The translations under genes were made by a program, and so were the position numbers. Source: Methylomonas methanica MC09 (GTDB lineage Bacteria > Pseudomonadota > Gammaproteobacteria > Methylococcales > Methylomonadaceae). Taken from it: a stretch of 64,000 nt of DNA. Below are positions 45,545 to 55,553 of this stretch, piece after piece. The notes under the pieces were generated by a model. That model saw only the letters and a list, made by a program, of their open reading frames with translations, was not told the origin of the DNA and did no database searches. The stretch lies in assembly GCF_000214665.1 (NCBI RefSeq), contig NC_015572.1:4402001-4466000 (forward strand), written 5' to 3'. Each line of letters opens with the position of its first letter. Position 1 is the first letter of the stretch.

Positions 45545-46600
45545 ATGCAGAAAAACAGCCGTATTTTGATTGTCGACGACGTTATCGATAACATTCGGGT
45601 AGCCATGAATATCCTTAAGGAAAGAAATTACGAGTTTTCCTTTGCAAATAACGGCGCCGAGGCGCTACGGCTGATCACACTGGAGCCGGACAGTTTCGAC
45701 CTGATCCTGCTGGATATCATGATGCCCAGCCTAAACGGCTTCGAAGTTTGCCAACGGCTGCAGGAAAACCCTGCCACGCGGGAAATTCCCGTCATTTTTT
45801 TAACGGCCAAGGTTGATGTAGACTCGATAACCAAGGGATTCGAGTTGGGCGGGGTCGATTACATCACCAAACCCTTTCATGCCAGCGAGCTGCTGGCCAG
45901 AGTCCGGACTCATCTGGAACTGTTTCATACCAAGCAACTGCTGCTGAAGCACAATATCGACCTAAAAAACAAAGCCCGCTTCGAAAAGGTGCGCCTGCTA
46001 AGCGAACTAGAGGAAAACCAGAAGGAGATGATTTTCATCCTGACCGAGTTGATGGAATCCACCTCGGATGAAACCGGCAAGCATATCAAGCGGGTAGCGG
46101 AAAATTCCGCCTTGCTGGCCAAATATCACCCCTGCCTGGATGAAGAGGATATGGAAATTCTCTATCACGCCTCGCCGATGCACGATATCGGTAAAATGAC
46201 GATTCCGCTGGAGATTCTGCACAAGGCCGGCCGTTATACCGAGGAGGAGTTTGTCATCATGAAAAAACATACCTCCAATGCCTACCAGTTGCTCTCGCAC
46301 TCCGACCGCAAGTTAATCAAGGCCGCGGCTATCATCGCCCACGAACATCATGAAAAATGGAACGGCAAAGGCTATCCCCGTGGGCTAAAGGGTGCGGATA
46401 TCCATATTTACGGGCGGATCGTGGCTTTGGCGGACGTATTCGACGCCCTGACCCACAAGCGGCACTATAAAGATGCCTGGGATATCGATTCCGCGATTAA
46501 GTATATTATCGAACACCGCGAAACCCAGTTCGACCCGGAGCTGGTGGATATTTTTCACGCCCATTTGGACGAATTCATCGCCATAGCCCAGTCGAAATGA
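45545..46600 (+). CDS. Response regulator with HD-GYP cyclic-di-GMP phosphodiesterase domain
   Basis: A 351-aa two-domain protein: receiver (RILIVDDVIDNIRVAMNILK; phospho-Asp in LILLDIMMPSLNGFE; conserved Lys in YITKPF) and a C-terminal HD-GYP domain with HDIGKMTIPLEIL and HHEKWNGKGYPRGLKGADI. Both catalytic signatures are intact, so it should hydrolyse cyclic di-GMP when phosphorylated. The hybrid kinase encoded 34 bp downstream is the obvious partner. Confidence 0.94.
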   Translation: MQKNSRILIVDDVIDNIRVAMNILKERNYEFSFANNGAEALRLITLEPDSFDLILLDIMMPSLNGFEVCQRLQENPATREIPVIFLTAKVDVDSITKGFELGGVDYITKPFHASELLARVRTHLELFHTKQLLLKHNIDLKNKARFEKVRLLSELEENQKEMIFILTELMESTSDETGKHIKRVAENSALLAKYHPCLDEEDMEILYHASPMHDIGKMTIPLEILHKAGRYTEEEFVIMKKHTSNAYQLLSHSDRKLIKAAAIIAHEHHEKWNGKGYPRGLKGADIHIYGRIVALADVFDALTHKRHYKDAWDIDSAIKYIIEHRETQFDPELVDIFHAHLDEFIAIAQSK

Positions 46601-46634
46601 GCGCGGCCACAGGTGTCGGCTTAGGGAGTATTCG

Positions 46635-49600
46635 TTGGCTGACAGGATAATAACCCTAGCCAAGAGTGCGACAAGTGGTCGGCTGGCGCGCGGGTTAGCG
46701 GTTTTGCTGTACTTGTTCAGCAGCGTATTGTGGGCCGCCGGCCAACCCGACAAAGTCAGCGTTCAGCTGAAATGGCGGCACAGCTTTCAATTCGCCGGTT
46801 ATTACGCGGCGATCGACCAAGGCTACTACCGCGACGAAGGTCTGGACGTCACTCTAAAGGAAATAGACTTTAACCAGGACTTCGTCGAACAGGTGTTGCG
46901 AGGCGAGTCCGAATACGGCGTATCCGACAGCACGCTGCTGATATATCGTCTGAAGGGCGATCCGGTGGTACTGGTAAATCAGTTTTTTCAGCATTCCCCG
47001 CTGATTTTCCTCTCCCGCCGCAATTCCGGCATCGTCAGCCCTTACGAAATGGTGGGCAAAAAGCTGGCTTTTAACACCACCAACCAAGGCGATGCGTCGC
47101 TAAATGCGTTGTTGCTTAAAACCCTGGGCGACTTAAGCAAAATTAAAGAGGTTAAGTTCTCTGATACCGTGTATCAGGACTTCGCCGCCGGTAAAATCGA
47201 TGTAGTATCCGCCTACTCCACCTCGCAGCCCTTTCTAATGCGACAACAAGGCGTCGAAATCAACATCATCGATCCGCAAAATTACGGCATCGATTTTTAC
47301 GGCGATAATTTTTTTACCACGCAAAACGAACTGGACCGGCATCCCGAGCGGGTCGCCGCCATGCATAGGGCTACCGTCAAAGGCTGGCAGTATGCCCTTG
47401 ATCACCCCGACCGCATAATCGAGTTAATCAAAAACCGCTACAACCCCAACGTGTCCGAAGCGCAATTGGAATACGAGGCGGCCGCCACCCGCCAAGTGAT
47501 CATACCGGAATTGGTTCCGCTGGGCTCGATCGACCCCGCCCGCTATCGCATGACGGCGGAGTATTACCGCAGACTGGGATTTACCTCAACCAATATCGTG
47601 GACAACGCTTTTTTTTATCATCCCAGCGTACAGGATCTCGCCATATCACTGCCGCTAACCAATGAGGAAAAAGCCTGGCTGCAAGCGCATCCGGTAGTAA
47701 CCTACGGCGCGGAAAAAGATTGGCCCCCCTACGACTTCGTCGACGAGCAGGGTAAACACACCGGATTTAGCGCGGACCTGCTGCAATTGATAAGCCAATA
47801 TACCGGCTTGATATTTCGGGCGCATATAGACAATTGGGACACTCTGCTCGCCAAAGCCAAGGCGCGGGAAATCGATCTGCTGCCGGCGATTTTTTATTCC
47901 GAAGAACGTGCCGGCTATCTGGACTTTACCAAGCCGTATCAGCAAATTCTGGCCTATTTTTTTATTCACGAATCGGTTCAAGCCCAAAGCATGGAGGACT
48001 TAAACGGCAAGACTATCGCCATCCCCAAAGGCTTCGCGCAGATCGGCGAAATCAAAAAACGGTTTCCCAAGTTAATAATTCTGGAAGTCGACAGCTTAAT
48101 GGCGGCGATTCAGGCAGTACTCGAACGAAAAGCAGACGTTTTATTGGAAACCTATCCGGTCATGAACTATCTGTTGAAACAAAACAGCATCAGCTCGATT
48201 CGCCCTTTCAAACCACTGCCCGTCAGCGACGTCCGCAACTTGCAAATAGCGGTAGGCAAACACAACCCCCTGCTGTTATCGATAGTGCAAAAAGCCCTGC
48301 AGGCCATTCCGCAACAAGAACTGCAACAATTAAGCGACCAGTGGCTCGGCTATCAGCGTTCCGATAACGGCCTGGAACTGAACGTTGCCGAGCGGCTGTG
48401 GCTAGCCAAACACCCGTTGGTCAGCATCAGCGGCGATCCAAACTGGCTGCCCTATGAAGCATTCGATAAAAATGGCCGCTACATTGGCATCGTCTCCGAG
48501 TATTTGCAATTGCTGGAGGAAAAGCTCGGCATCCGCTTCGATATCGTCCCCGTTCAATCCTGGACGGAAGCTATCGAGAAAGCCAAGCGCGGCGAGATCG
48601 ATGTACTATCGGAAACAGTCGATTCCGATTTGAAATCGCAATTATTGTTTACGCAAGCCTATTTAACTAGTCCGGTGGTGATCGTGATGCGGGACGACGA
48701 GGACTATGTCGACAGTATTGAGCAAATCCAGCAGCGCCGTTTGGCCGTCATCGGCGATTACGGTTACAACCCGGCCATATTTCGCGCCTATCCGCTCATA
48801 GCGTTTGAGAGCGCCGATAGCATCCAAGCCGGTTTGACAGCCGTATCGACCGGCCAAGTGGATGCCTTGCTCTGCACCTTGGCTCAAGCCAGCTACTATA
48901 TAAGCGACCTGGGCGTCAATAACGTCCGCATCGTCGGAAAAACCGAATTCATGACCCAACTGGGCTTCGGCATCCGTAAGGATTACGCGCCGTTGGTGGC
49001 TATGTTCAACCGGGCCTTGGCTTCGATCAGCCAAAGCGAACGACAGGAAATCAGTAATCATTGGGGCAAGGAACGTTTTGCCGCCAGAACCGATTACTTG
49101 CTATTGGCGAAAACGGTCGGTGTATTTCTGATCGCTCTGCTGATCATCTTTTTATGGAATCGCAAGCTGATTAGCGAAATCGCCCGCCGCAAACGCAGCG
49201 AGCAACAGGTACGCTTATTAAACCAACGATTTGCCTTGGCCACCGGCGTGGCCTCCCTGGGCGTTTGGGAACTGGATTTGGCCAACGCTGGGCAGGTTAT
49301 TTTCGATAGCAAAATGTTCGAGCTTTACGGCATAGCCGCAGACCAGCCGCTCGATTTCGAAACTTGGTTGAAATACCTGCATGACGGCGATCGCGCCTTG
49401 TTCCGGCAATCCGTGGCCAAACTGCAAGCCAAGCGCGGCGAGGCGCATATGGAATTCCGCATCGTTCGGCCAAACGGCGAAATTCGCACCATCTACAGCG
49501 GCGCCTGCAGTGTCGAAACCGGCAATCGTCTGGTCAAGATCACCGGCGTCAATTCGGACATCACCGAACGCAAAAATACCGAAGAGGCGCTGCAAAAAGC

Positions 49601-51059
49601 CAAGCTGCAAGCGGAAAACGCCAACCGGGCCAAGTCGCAGTTTTTGGCCAATATGAGTCATGAAATCCGCACGCCGTTAAATGCGATCATAGGCTTTACC
49701 GAGCTGCTGAACGAGCAGGTCAAGGACAACCGCCTGAAATCATTCGTCAAAACCATTCAAAGCGCGGGACACAATCTATTGGCGCTGATCAACGACATCC
49801 TGGATTTATCCAAGATAGAAGCCGGTAAATTGCGTATCGATAAAAGCGTCTGCAATCCGCATAACTTGTTCAGCGAACTCGGACAAATTTTTATGATTAA
49901 AATGCGGGAACGGAATCTGGATTTTATCCTCGATATCGATCCGCGTATCCCCGAAAACCTGCTGCTGGACGCTACCCGTTTGCGACAAATCCTGCTGAAT
50001 CTGATCGGCAACGCGGTCAAATTTACCGAGCAAGGCCATATTTGTTTGCGCGCCAGAATAGGCAATGAAGACCCTATCCGAAGCAAGCTGGATTTGTATA
50101 TCGATGTCGAGGATAGCGGCATCGGCATTTCCCCGGAACAACAGCAACTCATTTTCGACGAATTCGAACAACTGGAAGGTCAGGGCGTACGCAAGTACGG
50201 CGGCACGGGCTTGGGGCTGACCATCAGCAAACGTCTGACCGAGATGATGGGGGGCGAGCTTTCCCTGGCCAGCGAAACGGGCGCGGGCTCCACCTTTACC
50301 CTACACCTGAAAGGCGTGGATATTTCCACATTGGCGCTGGAGGCGGAATCGGTGGAAACCGGCGGACAAGTCGTCTTTTCCGCCGCCAATATACTGGTGG
50401 TCGACGATATAGACCACAATCGCGACCTGCTACGGGAATGTTTCGCCGACAGCCTTTTATCGGTAGCCGAAGCGGAAAACGGCCAGCAGGCCGTCGATAA
50501 GGTCAAACAAGGCGGCATCGACTTGGTGCTGATGGATATCCGCATGCCGGTGATGGACGGCTATCAGGCGGCGGAACAGATCAAGTCTTTCTGCTCAACC
50601 CCCGTCATCGCCCTGACCGCCTCGGTCATGCAGGACGAATACGAGCGCGCCAAGAGCGTTCACTTCGACGGCTATTTAAGAAAGCCGGTGTTAAAAGCCG
50701 ATTTAACCGCCGAGTTAAAACGTTTTCTGCCTTATGAAGTGATCGAGAGTGCATCAGCGGAAACCGATGCGTTACAGCTATCAAGGGCAGAGCTGCAAGC
50801 CCTGCCGTTAGCCATGGGAGCGCTGGAAAAGCTGGCGAAGCATTGCGAACGGATTGCCAATAACAACAACATAACCGAGATAGAACAGTTCGCCGCAAAT
50901 GTATTAAAGGTCGGCCAACAACACGCCATCACCGCCGTAGTGGATTTTGCCGATCAATTACACAACGAAATCGACTGTTTCGACCTGGTGGCCATTAAGG
51001 AATCGTTAAATGCCTACCCGGCGCTGCTATCCCGTTTATCCGCCAAACTCTCGCAATAA
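46635..51059 (+). CDS. Hybrid sensor histidine kinase with three periplasmic binding-protein domains (EvgS-like)
   Basis: A 1474-aa membrane kinase. After a signal peptide (about 18-36), residues about 40-340 form an NMT1/THI5-type domain (QLKWRHSFQFAGYYAAIDQG). Two SBP_bac_3 domains follow (about 350-575 and 580-810; both begin with a WL.AHP/WLAKHP-type segment). Then come a membrane helix (about 820-842), a PAS domain, HisKA with H1009 in MSHEIRTPLN, a HATPase domain (KYGGTGLGLTISKRL) and a receiver with D1301 (LVLMDIRMPVMDGY). The start is TTG, supported by AGGGAG 6 nt upstream. The ligands are unknown; an NMT1/THI5 domain suggests a pyrimidine-like or sulfonate-like compound. It probably signals to the adjacent HD-GYP regulator. 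Confidence 0.92.
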   Translation: MADRIITLAKSATSGRLARGLAVLLYLFSSVLWAAGQPDKVSVQLKWRHSFQFAGYYAAIDQGYYRDEGLDVTLKEIDFNQDFVEQVLRGESEYGVSDSTLLIYRLKGDPVVLVNQFFQHSPLIFLSRRNSGIVSPYEMVGKKLAFNTTNQGDASLNALLLKTLGDLSKIKEVKFSDTVYQDFAAGKIDVVSAYSTSQPFLMRQQGVEINIIDPQNYGIDFYGDNFFTTQNELDRHPERVAAMHRATVKGWQYALDHPDRIIELIKNRYNPNVSEAQLEYEAAATRQVIIPELVPLGSIDPARYRMTAEYYRRLGFTSTNIVDNAFFYHPSVQDLAISLPLTNEEKAWLQAHPVVTYGAEKDWPPYDFVDEQGKHTGFSADLLQLISQYTGLIFRAHIDNWDTLLAKAKAREIDLLPAIFYSEERAGYLDFTKPYQQILAYFFIHESVQAQSMEDLNGKTIAIPKGFAQIGEIKKRFPKLIILEVDSLMAAIQAVLERKADVLLETYPVMNYLLKQNSISSIRPFKPLPVSDVRNLQIAVGKHNPLLLSIVQKALQAIPQQELQQLSDQWLGYQRSDNGLELNVAERLWLAKHPLVSISGDPNWLPYEAFDKNGRYIGIVSEYLQLLEEKLGIRFDIVPVQSWTEAIEKAKRGEIDVLSETVDSDLKSQLLFTQAYLTSPVVIVMRDDEDYVDSIEQIQQRRLAVIGDYGYNPAIFRAYPLIAFESADSIQAGLTAVSTGQVDALLCTLAQASYYISDLGVNNVRIVGKTEFMTQLGFGIRKDYAPLVAMFNRALASISQSERQEISNHWGKERFAARTDYLLLAKTVGVFLIALLIIFLWNRKLISEIARRKRSEQQVRLLNQRFALATGVASLGVWELDLANAGQVIFDSKMFELYGIAADQPLDFETWLKYLHDGDRALFRQSVAKLQAKRGEAHMEFRIVRPNGEIRTIYSGACSVETGNRLVKITGVNSDITERKNTEEALQKAKLQAENANRAKSQFLANMSHEIRTPLNAIIGFTELLNEQVKDNRLKSFVKTIQSAGHNLLALINDILDLSKIEAGKLRIDKSVCNPHNLFSELGQIFMIKMRERNLDFILDIDPRIPENLLLDATRLRQILLNLIGNAVKFTEQGHICLRARIGNEDPIRSKLDLYIDVEDSGIGISPEQQQLIFDEFEQLEGQGVRKYGGTGLGLTISKRLTEMMGGELSLASETGAGSTFTLHLKGVDISTLALEAESVETGGQVVFSAANILVVDDIDHNRDLLRECFADSLLSVAEAENGQQAVDKVKQGGIDLVLMDIRMPVMDGYQAAEQIKSFCSTPVIALTASVMQDEYERAKSVHFDGYLRKPVLKADLTAELKRFLPYEVIESASAETDALQLSRAELQALPLAMGALEKLAKHCERIANNNNITEIEQFAANVLKVGQQHAITAVVDFADQLHNEIDCFDLVAIKESLNAYPALLSRLSAKLSQ

Positions 51060-51071
51060 TAAGCGTGGCGG

Positions 51072-51734
51072 CTACTGGCTGACACCGGTTAAAAACGGTA
51101 CAAAGGTCACCGGTTCTATAATTTCATCTTCAAAACCGTGTTCCGTGCGGGTGATACGATGCAGCGCCTGCCGGCCTTCACTGCCGACCGGAATCACCAT
51201 AATGCCGCCCTCCGCCAGTTGCGCCAGCAAGGCTTCGGGAATTTCTGCGGGGGCCGCAGCCGCCAATATGCCGTCGAACGGCGCATGTTCCGGCCAGCCC
51301 CAGCCGCCGTCGCTATGCTTGAAACCGACCGTCTTGATATCCAACTCCCACAGCAAATCGCGGGCTTTTTTCATCAAGGGCGCAATGCGTTCCACCGAAT
51401 ACAATTGCTCCACCAGCTTGGCCAGAATTGCGGTTTGATAGCCGCAACCCGTACCTATTTCCAATACTTTTGCCCTAGGGCCTTTTTCCAGCAACAACTC
51501 GGTCATTCTGGCCACGATATAAGGCTGGGAAATGGTCTGATTATGCCCTATCGGTAAAGCGGTATCTTCGTAAGCCCGGCTCTCCAAAGCCTCGTCGACA
51601 AACACATGCCGGGGCGTCTCGGCCATGGCGGCCAAGACCTTGCCGTTGGTAATGCCTTGTTCTCGCAGACGGGATACCATGCGTTCGCGGGTGCGCCGAG
51701 AGGTCATGCCCGTACCTTGCAAGCGTTGCTTCAT
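51072..51734 (-). CDS. pcm: Protein-L-isoaspartate O-methyltransferase
   Basis: Repairs isoaspartyl residues in aged proteins. The 220-aa protein has [33 protein letters not shown] and SAM motif [22 protein letters not shown] lies 8 nt before the ATG at 51734, so that start is preferred to GTG 51758. The stop of surE lies 2 bp upstream of this ATG; surE-pcm is a common pair in gammaproteobacteria, where rpoS or nlpD often follows. Neither is here. Confidence 0.95.
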   Translation of the reverse strand: MKQRLQGTGMTSRRTRERMVSRLREQGITNGKVLAAMAETPRHVFVDEALESRAYEDTALPIGHNQTISQPYIVARMTELLLEKGPRAKVLEIGTGCGYQTAILAKLVEQLYSVERIAPLMKKARDLLWELDIKTVGFKHSDGGWGWPEHAPFDGILAAAAPAEIPEALLAQLAEGGIMVIPVGSEGRQALHRITRTEHGFEDEIIEPVTFVPFLTGVSQ

Positions 51735-51736
51735 GC

Positions 51737-52486
51737 TTATACCTCGATTGTCAGCCACTCGCGCAGCCCCTCTAGCCGGTCAAACCGGGTCAAATCCAGT
51801 TGTAACGGCGTGACGGAGACGTAGCCGTTACGAACCGCGTCGAAATCGGTGCCCGGCCCGGCATCCTGCTCGCTACCCGGCGGCCCCACCCAATAAATGA
51901 TAGCCCCGCGCGGATCGCTGGAACGAATCACGGATTCAGCTTTATGTCTTTGTCCGAGCCGGGTGGATTGGAATCCTTTTAGCTGATCGTAGGGCAGATC
52001 GGGCACGTTCACATTCAATAGCGTATCGTCCGGCAGGGGATGGGCCTGAATTTTCTTTAGCAACACCACTGCCACTTGCGCCGCGGTATCGAAATGCTTC
52101 GGGTCGCTGCCGGCCAGGGAGATGGCCACGGCCGGCAAGCCCAAAAAACGCCCTTCCGTGGCGGCGGCCACGGTACCGGAATACAGTACGTCGTCGCCCA
52201 GATTGGCGCCATGGTTGATACCGGCAAACACCATATCGGGTTCTTGCGCCAAAAAGCCGGTGACAGCCAGATGCACGCAATCGGTCGGCGTGCCGTCCAC
52301 CCGTACAAAGCCGTTATCACAGAGCGTCGCTCTAAGCGGCATATCCAGCGTCAACGAATTACTGGCGGCGCTGCGATTTCTATCCGGCGCCACCACCGAG
52401 ACTTCAGCGTGTTGTTGCAAAGCAGCCGCCAGCGCATTGATGCCCTGAGCCAAATATCCATCGTCGTTGCAGATCAGAATGTGCAT
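51737..52486 (-). CDS. surE: 5'/3'-nucleotidase SurE
   Basis: A divalent-metal nucleotidase and exopolyphosphatase linked to stationary-phase survival. The 249-aa protein begins with [20 protein letters not shown], whose N-D-D ligands bind the metal, and has the SNSLT-type phosphate segment ([13 protein letters not shown]) and [20 protein letters not shown]. It is followed by pcm on the same strand. Confidence 0.96.
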   Translation of the reverse strand: MHILICNDDGYLAQGINALAAALQQHAEVSVVAPDRNRSAASNSLTLDMPLRATLCDNGFVRVDGTPTDCVHLAVTGFLAQEPDMVFAGINHGANLGDDVLYSGTVAAATEGRFLGLPAVAISLAGSDPKHFDTAAQVAVVLLKKIQAHPLPDDTLLNVNVPDLPYDQLKGFQSTRLGQRHKAESVIRSSDPRGAIIYWVGPPGSEQDAGPGTDFDAVRNGYVSVTPLQLDLTRFDRLEGLREWLTIEV

Positions 52487-52549
52487 AGTGCCTGGAATAG
52501 CTTAAAATGCTCCCATATTAGCAAAAAAACCGCAAAACCAGCAGCTTAC

Positions 52550-53119
52550 GTGACAAAAAAACCCACCAACACAGACGATAGCGCTTTATTCAGAAGCGCA
52601 ATCGGCAAAGTCAGACCCGTGAACACCAATACGGTGGTTCTTAAGCCAGACGAAAAACCTCGCCCGGTGCCCGCCGTTAAACCGCTGGAACAGGTCGATC
52701 CCTTGCAGAATGAAGTCGCCAATAGCCTGGAAACCTTGCTTCAGGAAGACAAGGTCGGCTTTCTGGCACCCGGCCTGCAAAAAAATGTGCTGAAAAAATT
52801 GCGCAAGGGTTATTACGGCGTGGACGCGGAAATGGATTTGCACGGCATGAGCAGCCGCGACGCCCAACGAGAGCTATTGCGCTTTCTGCATTTTTGCGCC
52901 GAAGACGGCTGCCGTTGCGTGCAAATCATCCACGGCAAAGGCTATAACTCGCCGGACAACCAACCTGTGCTGAAAAACGACATCAATCTATGGCTGCGCC
53001 AGCACAAGGACGTACTGGCGTTTTGCTCCACCCCGCCCAAGGCCGGCGGTACCGGCGCGCTGTATGTGTTGCTGAGGTTATCCGATAAATTCAGTCAGGC
53101 AGATGACGAGCTGGAATAG
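52550..53119 (+). CDS. Smr domain protein (SmrA/YdaL type)
   Basis: A 189-aa protein with a disordered, Pro/Lys-rich N-terminal half and a C-terminal Smr domain: EMDLHGMSSRDAQRELLRFL, CVQIIHGKGYNSP, PVLKNDINLWLRQHKDVLAF, then the Gly-rich KAGGTGALYVLLR. Small Smr proteins have nuclease activity in several cases. The start is probably GTG 52550; further upstream the frame runs antisense through surE and is not credible. Confidence 0.88.
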   Translation: MTKKPTNTDDSALFRSAIGKVRPVNTNTVVLKPDEKPRPVPAVKPLEQVDPLQNEVANSLETLLQEDKVGFLAPGLQKNVLKKLRKGYYGVDAEMDLHGMSSRDAQRELLRFLHFCAEDGCRCVQIIHGKGYNSPDNQPVLKNDINLWLRQHKDVLAFCSTPPKAGGTGALYVLLRLSDKFSQADDELE

Positions 53120-53127
53120 CCTGGGTT

Positions 53128-53646
53128 ATGTCGGATATTCATAGTTTTCCGCCGATTGCCGGTCCAAACGCCCGCATCCTGATTTTGGGCAGCATACCCG
53201 GCAAAGCCTCGCTGGAAGCCGGGGAGTACTACGCGCATCCGCGCAACCAATTCTGGCCCATCATCGCCGAGTTGCTGCAATGCGGTCCGCTAGTGGACTA
53301 TCCACGCAAAATCCAAGCCTTGCTCGATGCCAACATCGCCGTGTGGGATGTGATGCAATCCTGTTACCGGCCCGGCAGTCTGGACTCGGCAATCGACAAA
53401 AACACGGTGGTCGCCAACGATTTCCCGGGCTTTTTAGCCGTCCATCCGCTTATCCACTACATTTTCTTCAACGGCGCCACCGCCGAACAGGCTTTCCGCC
53501 GCTTGGTGCTGCCGGATTTGGCCAGACCCGATATCCATCTACAAAGCCTGCCCTCCACCAGCCCCGCCCATGCCGCGTTGAGTTTTCAACAAAAGTTGGA
53601 TAGGTGGGGTGTGATAGCGAGCGGATTAAAATCGACCGAAATTTAG
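53128..53646 (+). CDS. DNA-deoxyinosine / mismatch uracil glycosylase (UDG superfamily, family 6-like)
   Basis: A 172-aa base-excision enzyme that removes hypoxanthine (deaminated adenine), possibly also uracil, from DNA. Motif 1 is LILGSIPGKASLEAGEYYAH with HPRNQFWPII following, the middle FFNGATAEQAF contacts the base, and LPSTSPAHA is motif 2. Lengths and motifs match the hypoxanthine-DNA glycosylase group. It begins 8 bp after the Smr gene and could be cotranscribed. Confidence 0.88.
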   Translation: MSDIHSFPPIAGPNARILILGSIPGKASLEAGEYYAHPRNQFWPIIAELLQCGPLVDYPRKIQALLDANIAVWDVMQSCYRPGSLDSAIDKNTVVANDFPGFLAVHPLIHYIFFNGATAEQAFRRLVLPDLARPDIHLQSLPSTSPAHAALSFQQKLDRWGVIASGLKSTEI

Positions 53647-53823
53647 TGAAATACACAGAGATTATCACCGACTATACTTCAGCCATTAAACAATTGTTTA
53701 TGATCCGGTATAAAGAAATAGGCAATTAGCGTTTGAATGTAAATCACTGAATATTTTACCTAGACTAGCCCGATCACGGATGATATACAGAAGCGTTCTA
53801 ATCATCTGTTAGGGCAATCGATC

Positions 53824-54375
53824 ATGGAAGAAATTGAGAGGATTATGGACTGGCTTATATTGGTTTCAATTTGGCTTTTAAGTGTAGTTATCTATTTTTC
53901 AGGTCGAACCTATTTTAATGAGAAAGGCAAAAACTTAGCCACTCGTGAAGATATAAGAAAAATCACTGAAATTGTTGAATCCATACGCCTTCAAAATAAC
54001 CAAGAAATTGAGCTACTAAAGGCTCAACTCAATAATACGTCTGAAGCATTAGTTCGGAGGCGAGACGTATACGAGAATCTTGGAGGTAGTATCAGGATCT
54101 TCATTCAAGGGCAGTTTCCAGATCAAAGTCTACGGCTTCAACGTCAGCAGGAATTTTTGGATTCTTACATATCTGCTTGGCTTTGGGCTCCTGATGAAAA
54201 TATCAGAGCATTAAATGCATTCATCTATATGAATCAACGCGAACCAGCTGAAGACAACCCCAAGCAAAGAAAATTAAAAGACGCTTTCTACCAAGTGATA
54301 GTTGGTTTAAGGAAGGATGCCGGATTTCCTGATACGGAGCTAAAACTTGAAGACTTCGTTTTTGTTCAATTTTAG
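53824..54375 (+). CDS. Membrane-anchored coiled-coil protein of unknown function
   Basis: A 183-aa protein with one N-terminal membrane helix (about 10-27, LILVSIWLLSVVIYFSG) and a segment FNEKGKNLATREDIRKITEI that recurs in many uncharacterised bacterial proteins (KxxNLATxEDIxxIT). A coiled coil (SIRLQNNQEIELLKAQLNNT) and a helical C-terminal domain follow. AT-richer than its neighbours. Probably accessory; no function can be assigned. Confidence 0.75.
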   Translation: MEEIERIMDWLILVSIWLLSVVIYFSGRTYFNEKGKNLATREDIRKITEIVESIRLQNNQEIELLKAQLNNTSEALVRRRDVYENLGGSIRIFIQGQFPDQSLRLQRQQEFLDSYISAWLWAPDENIRALNAFIYMNQREPAEDNPKQRKLKDAFYQVIVGLRKDAGFPDTELKLEDFVFVQF

Positions 54376-54510
54376 TGTCTGTTTTAATATGTGGAATGCG
54401 CCCAGCGTCCAGAGCCCTAAAAAGCCGCAGCAATCGCTCCCGTTGGTCGCTGGGTCGGCCAAAACGCTGAGCTTATTTGCCCGCCCGTGTGTGGAGCTTT
54501 AGGCCAATGC

Positions 54511-54822
54511 ATGGGTAGCAAGCTAACTCCCAAACACCAAGCGCTCTATAGCGCAGTTGATGAAGTGCGTCATTACATCTGGGATCCAATTGGGGTTTCC
54601 GGCGTACCCCAGGCTCGCGACGAATATCACGGTTATTTACCCCATGTGTTTAGCCTTCTCCGTAACGGAGCAAGCGAAGAGAGCATCGCGGTCTACCTGG
54701 GCAAAGTGGTAACTGACAGAATGGGACTTCCTGCTAATCCACAGCATGACCGAGAGGTAGTAAGCATACTTGCCGATTGGAAGGACGCTATTGATGAAAA
54801 ATTCGATAACCTTATTTGTTAA
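54511..54822 (+). CDS. Small DUF1871-like protein
   Basis: A 103-aa, helical protein (MGSKLTPKHQALYSAVDEVR, IWDPIGVSGVPQARDEYHGY). The WDPIGV..DEY pattern recalls DUF1871, a family of unknown function; I am not certain of the match. ATG 54511 is used; the frame upstream to 54487 has no ribosome site. It is followed after 20 bp by another uncharacterised gene on the same strand, so the two are probably coexpressed. Confidence 0.7.
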   Translation: MGSKLTPKHQALYSAVDEVRHYIWDPIGVSGVPQARDEYHGYLPHVFSLLRNGASEESIAVYLGKVVTDRMGLPANPQHDREVVSILADWKDAIDEKFDNLIC

Positions 54823-54842
54823 GCTTTTTATTAGGAGTAACC

Positions 54843-55490
54843 GTGGGCGCAAAAACGTGGATGCTGGTTTATTCGGATGGCGATGCTTCGGATAAACTGA
54901 GGGGAAACCCGACTTTAGATAGAGCCGCTACAGATAAGCTGGTCAAAACACTGTTTCCCCATGAGAAATTGGAAACTATCAGCGACGGCGACCTCTCGTA
55001 TACCTGCCCGCCGGACAATATCATTTACGCCGGCTGCTTTGCCGGCGTTGCCGTTTTAGCGGCGAAAGAGTTTGCAGGCGATTATCCGTCCAAACTTGAC
55101 CGACGGTTTATAGCGCATGCGGATGGCCGATGCGTTTATTTGCACGCCATGCACAGCGTGGTCGATTGGCTTGCCTTTGCCAAGTGGGAAAAAGGCAAAC
55201 TGTTAAGATCGCTAAGCCTGTCACCGGATACCGGTATCTTGGAAGATTTAGGCAATAAACTGCCCTTCGAAACAGCCTATTGGGAAGGCCGGTACCCGGC
55301 AATCGATCCGGATGATAACGCGGAAGACGACTATCAACTCCCGTTTCACCCGCTGGATTTAGGCGAAGAAGTGCTAAAGGCATTTTTCGGCTATCAGCTG
55401 GAAGGCACTATCGATGACAGCTTATTGGAACCGGAAAATATCCCCTTGATCGGCTACAAACGTAAAAAATATTGGTGGAAATTTTGGTAA
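54843..55490 (+). CDS. DUF6928-like protein of unknown function
   Basis: A 215-aa protein starting at GTG 54843, with GGAG 5 nt upstream. The N-terminus VGAKTWMLVYSDGDASDKLR resembles proteins annotated as DUF6928. The rest has mixed secondary structure with FVGD-free, acidic loops and ends in a basic-aromatic tail (YKRKKYWWKFW). No catalytic motif is recognised. It forms a unit with the preceding small gene. Confidence 0.72.
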   Translation: MGAKTWMLVYSDGDASDKLRGNPTLDRAATDKLVKTLFPHEKLETISDGDLSYTCPPDNIIYAGCFAGVAVLAAKEFAGDYPSKLDRRFIAHADGRCVYLHAMHSVVDWLAFAKWEKGKLLRSLSLSPDTGILEDLGNKLPFETAYWEGRYPAIDPDDNAEDDYQLPFHPLDLGEEVLKAFFGYQLEGTIDDSLLEPENIPLIGYKRKKYWWKFW

Positions 55491-55507
55491 CCCGAACAGA
55501 ATGATCA

Positions 55508-55530
55508 AAAGGCCGCCTCAAACGGCCTTT
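55508..55530. terminator. Bidirectional intrinsic terminator
   Basis: AAAGGCCG and CGGCCTTT form a perfect 8-bp stem with a 7-nt loop between two convergent genes. Short T-runs follow on both strands (CTTT on plus, CTTTT on minus), suiting a shared terminator. Confidence 0.7.
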
Positions 55531-55553
55531 CCCTCGGCAAAACGAGTTCGCGG

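Noticed and set aside
52076..52549. Upstream extension of the Smr frame
   Set aside because: It runs antisense through surE; GTG 52550 gives a normal Smr protein.
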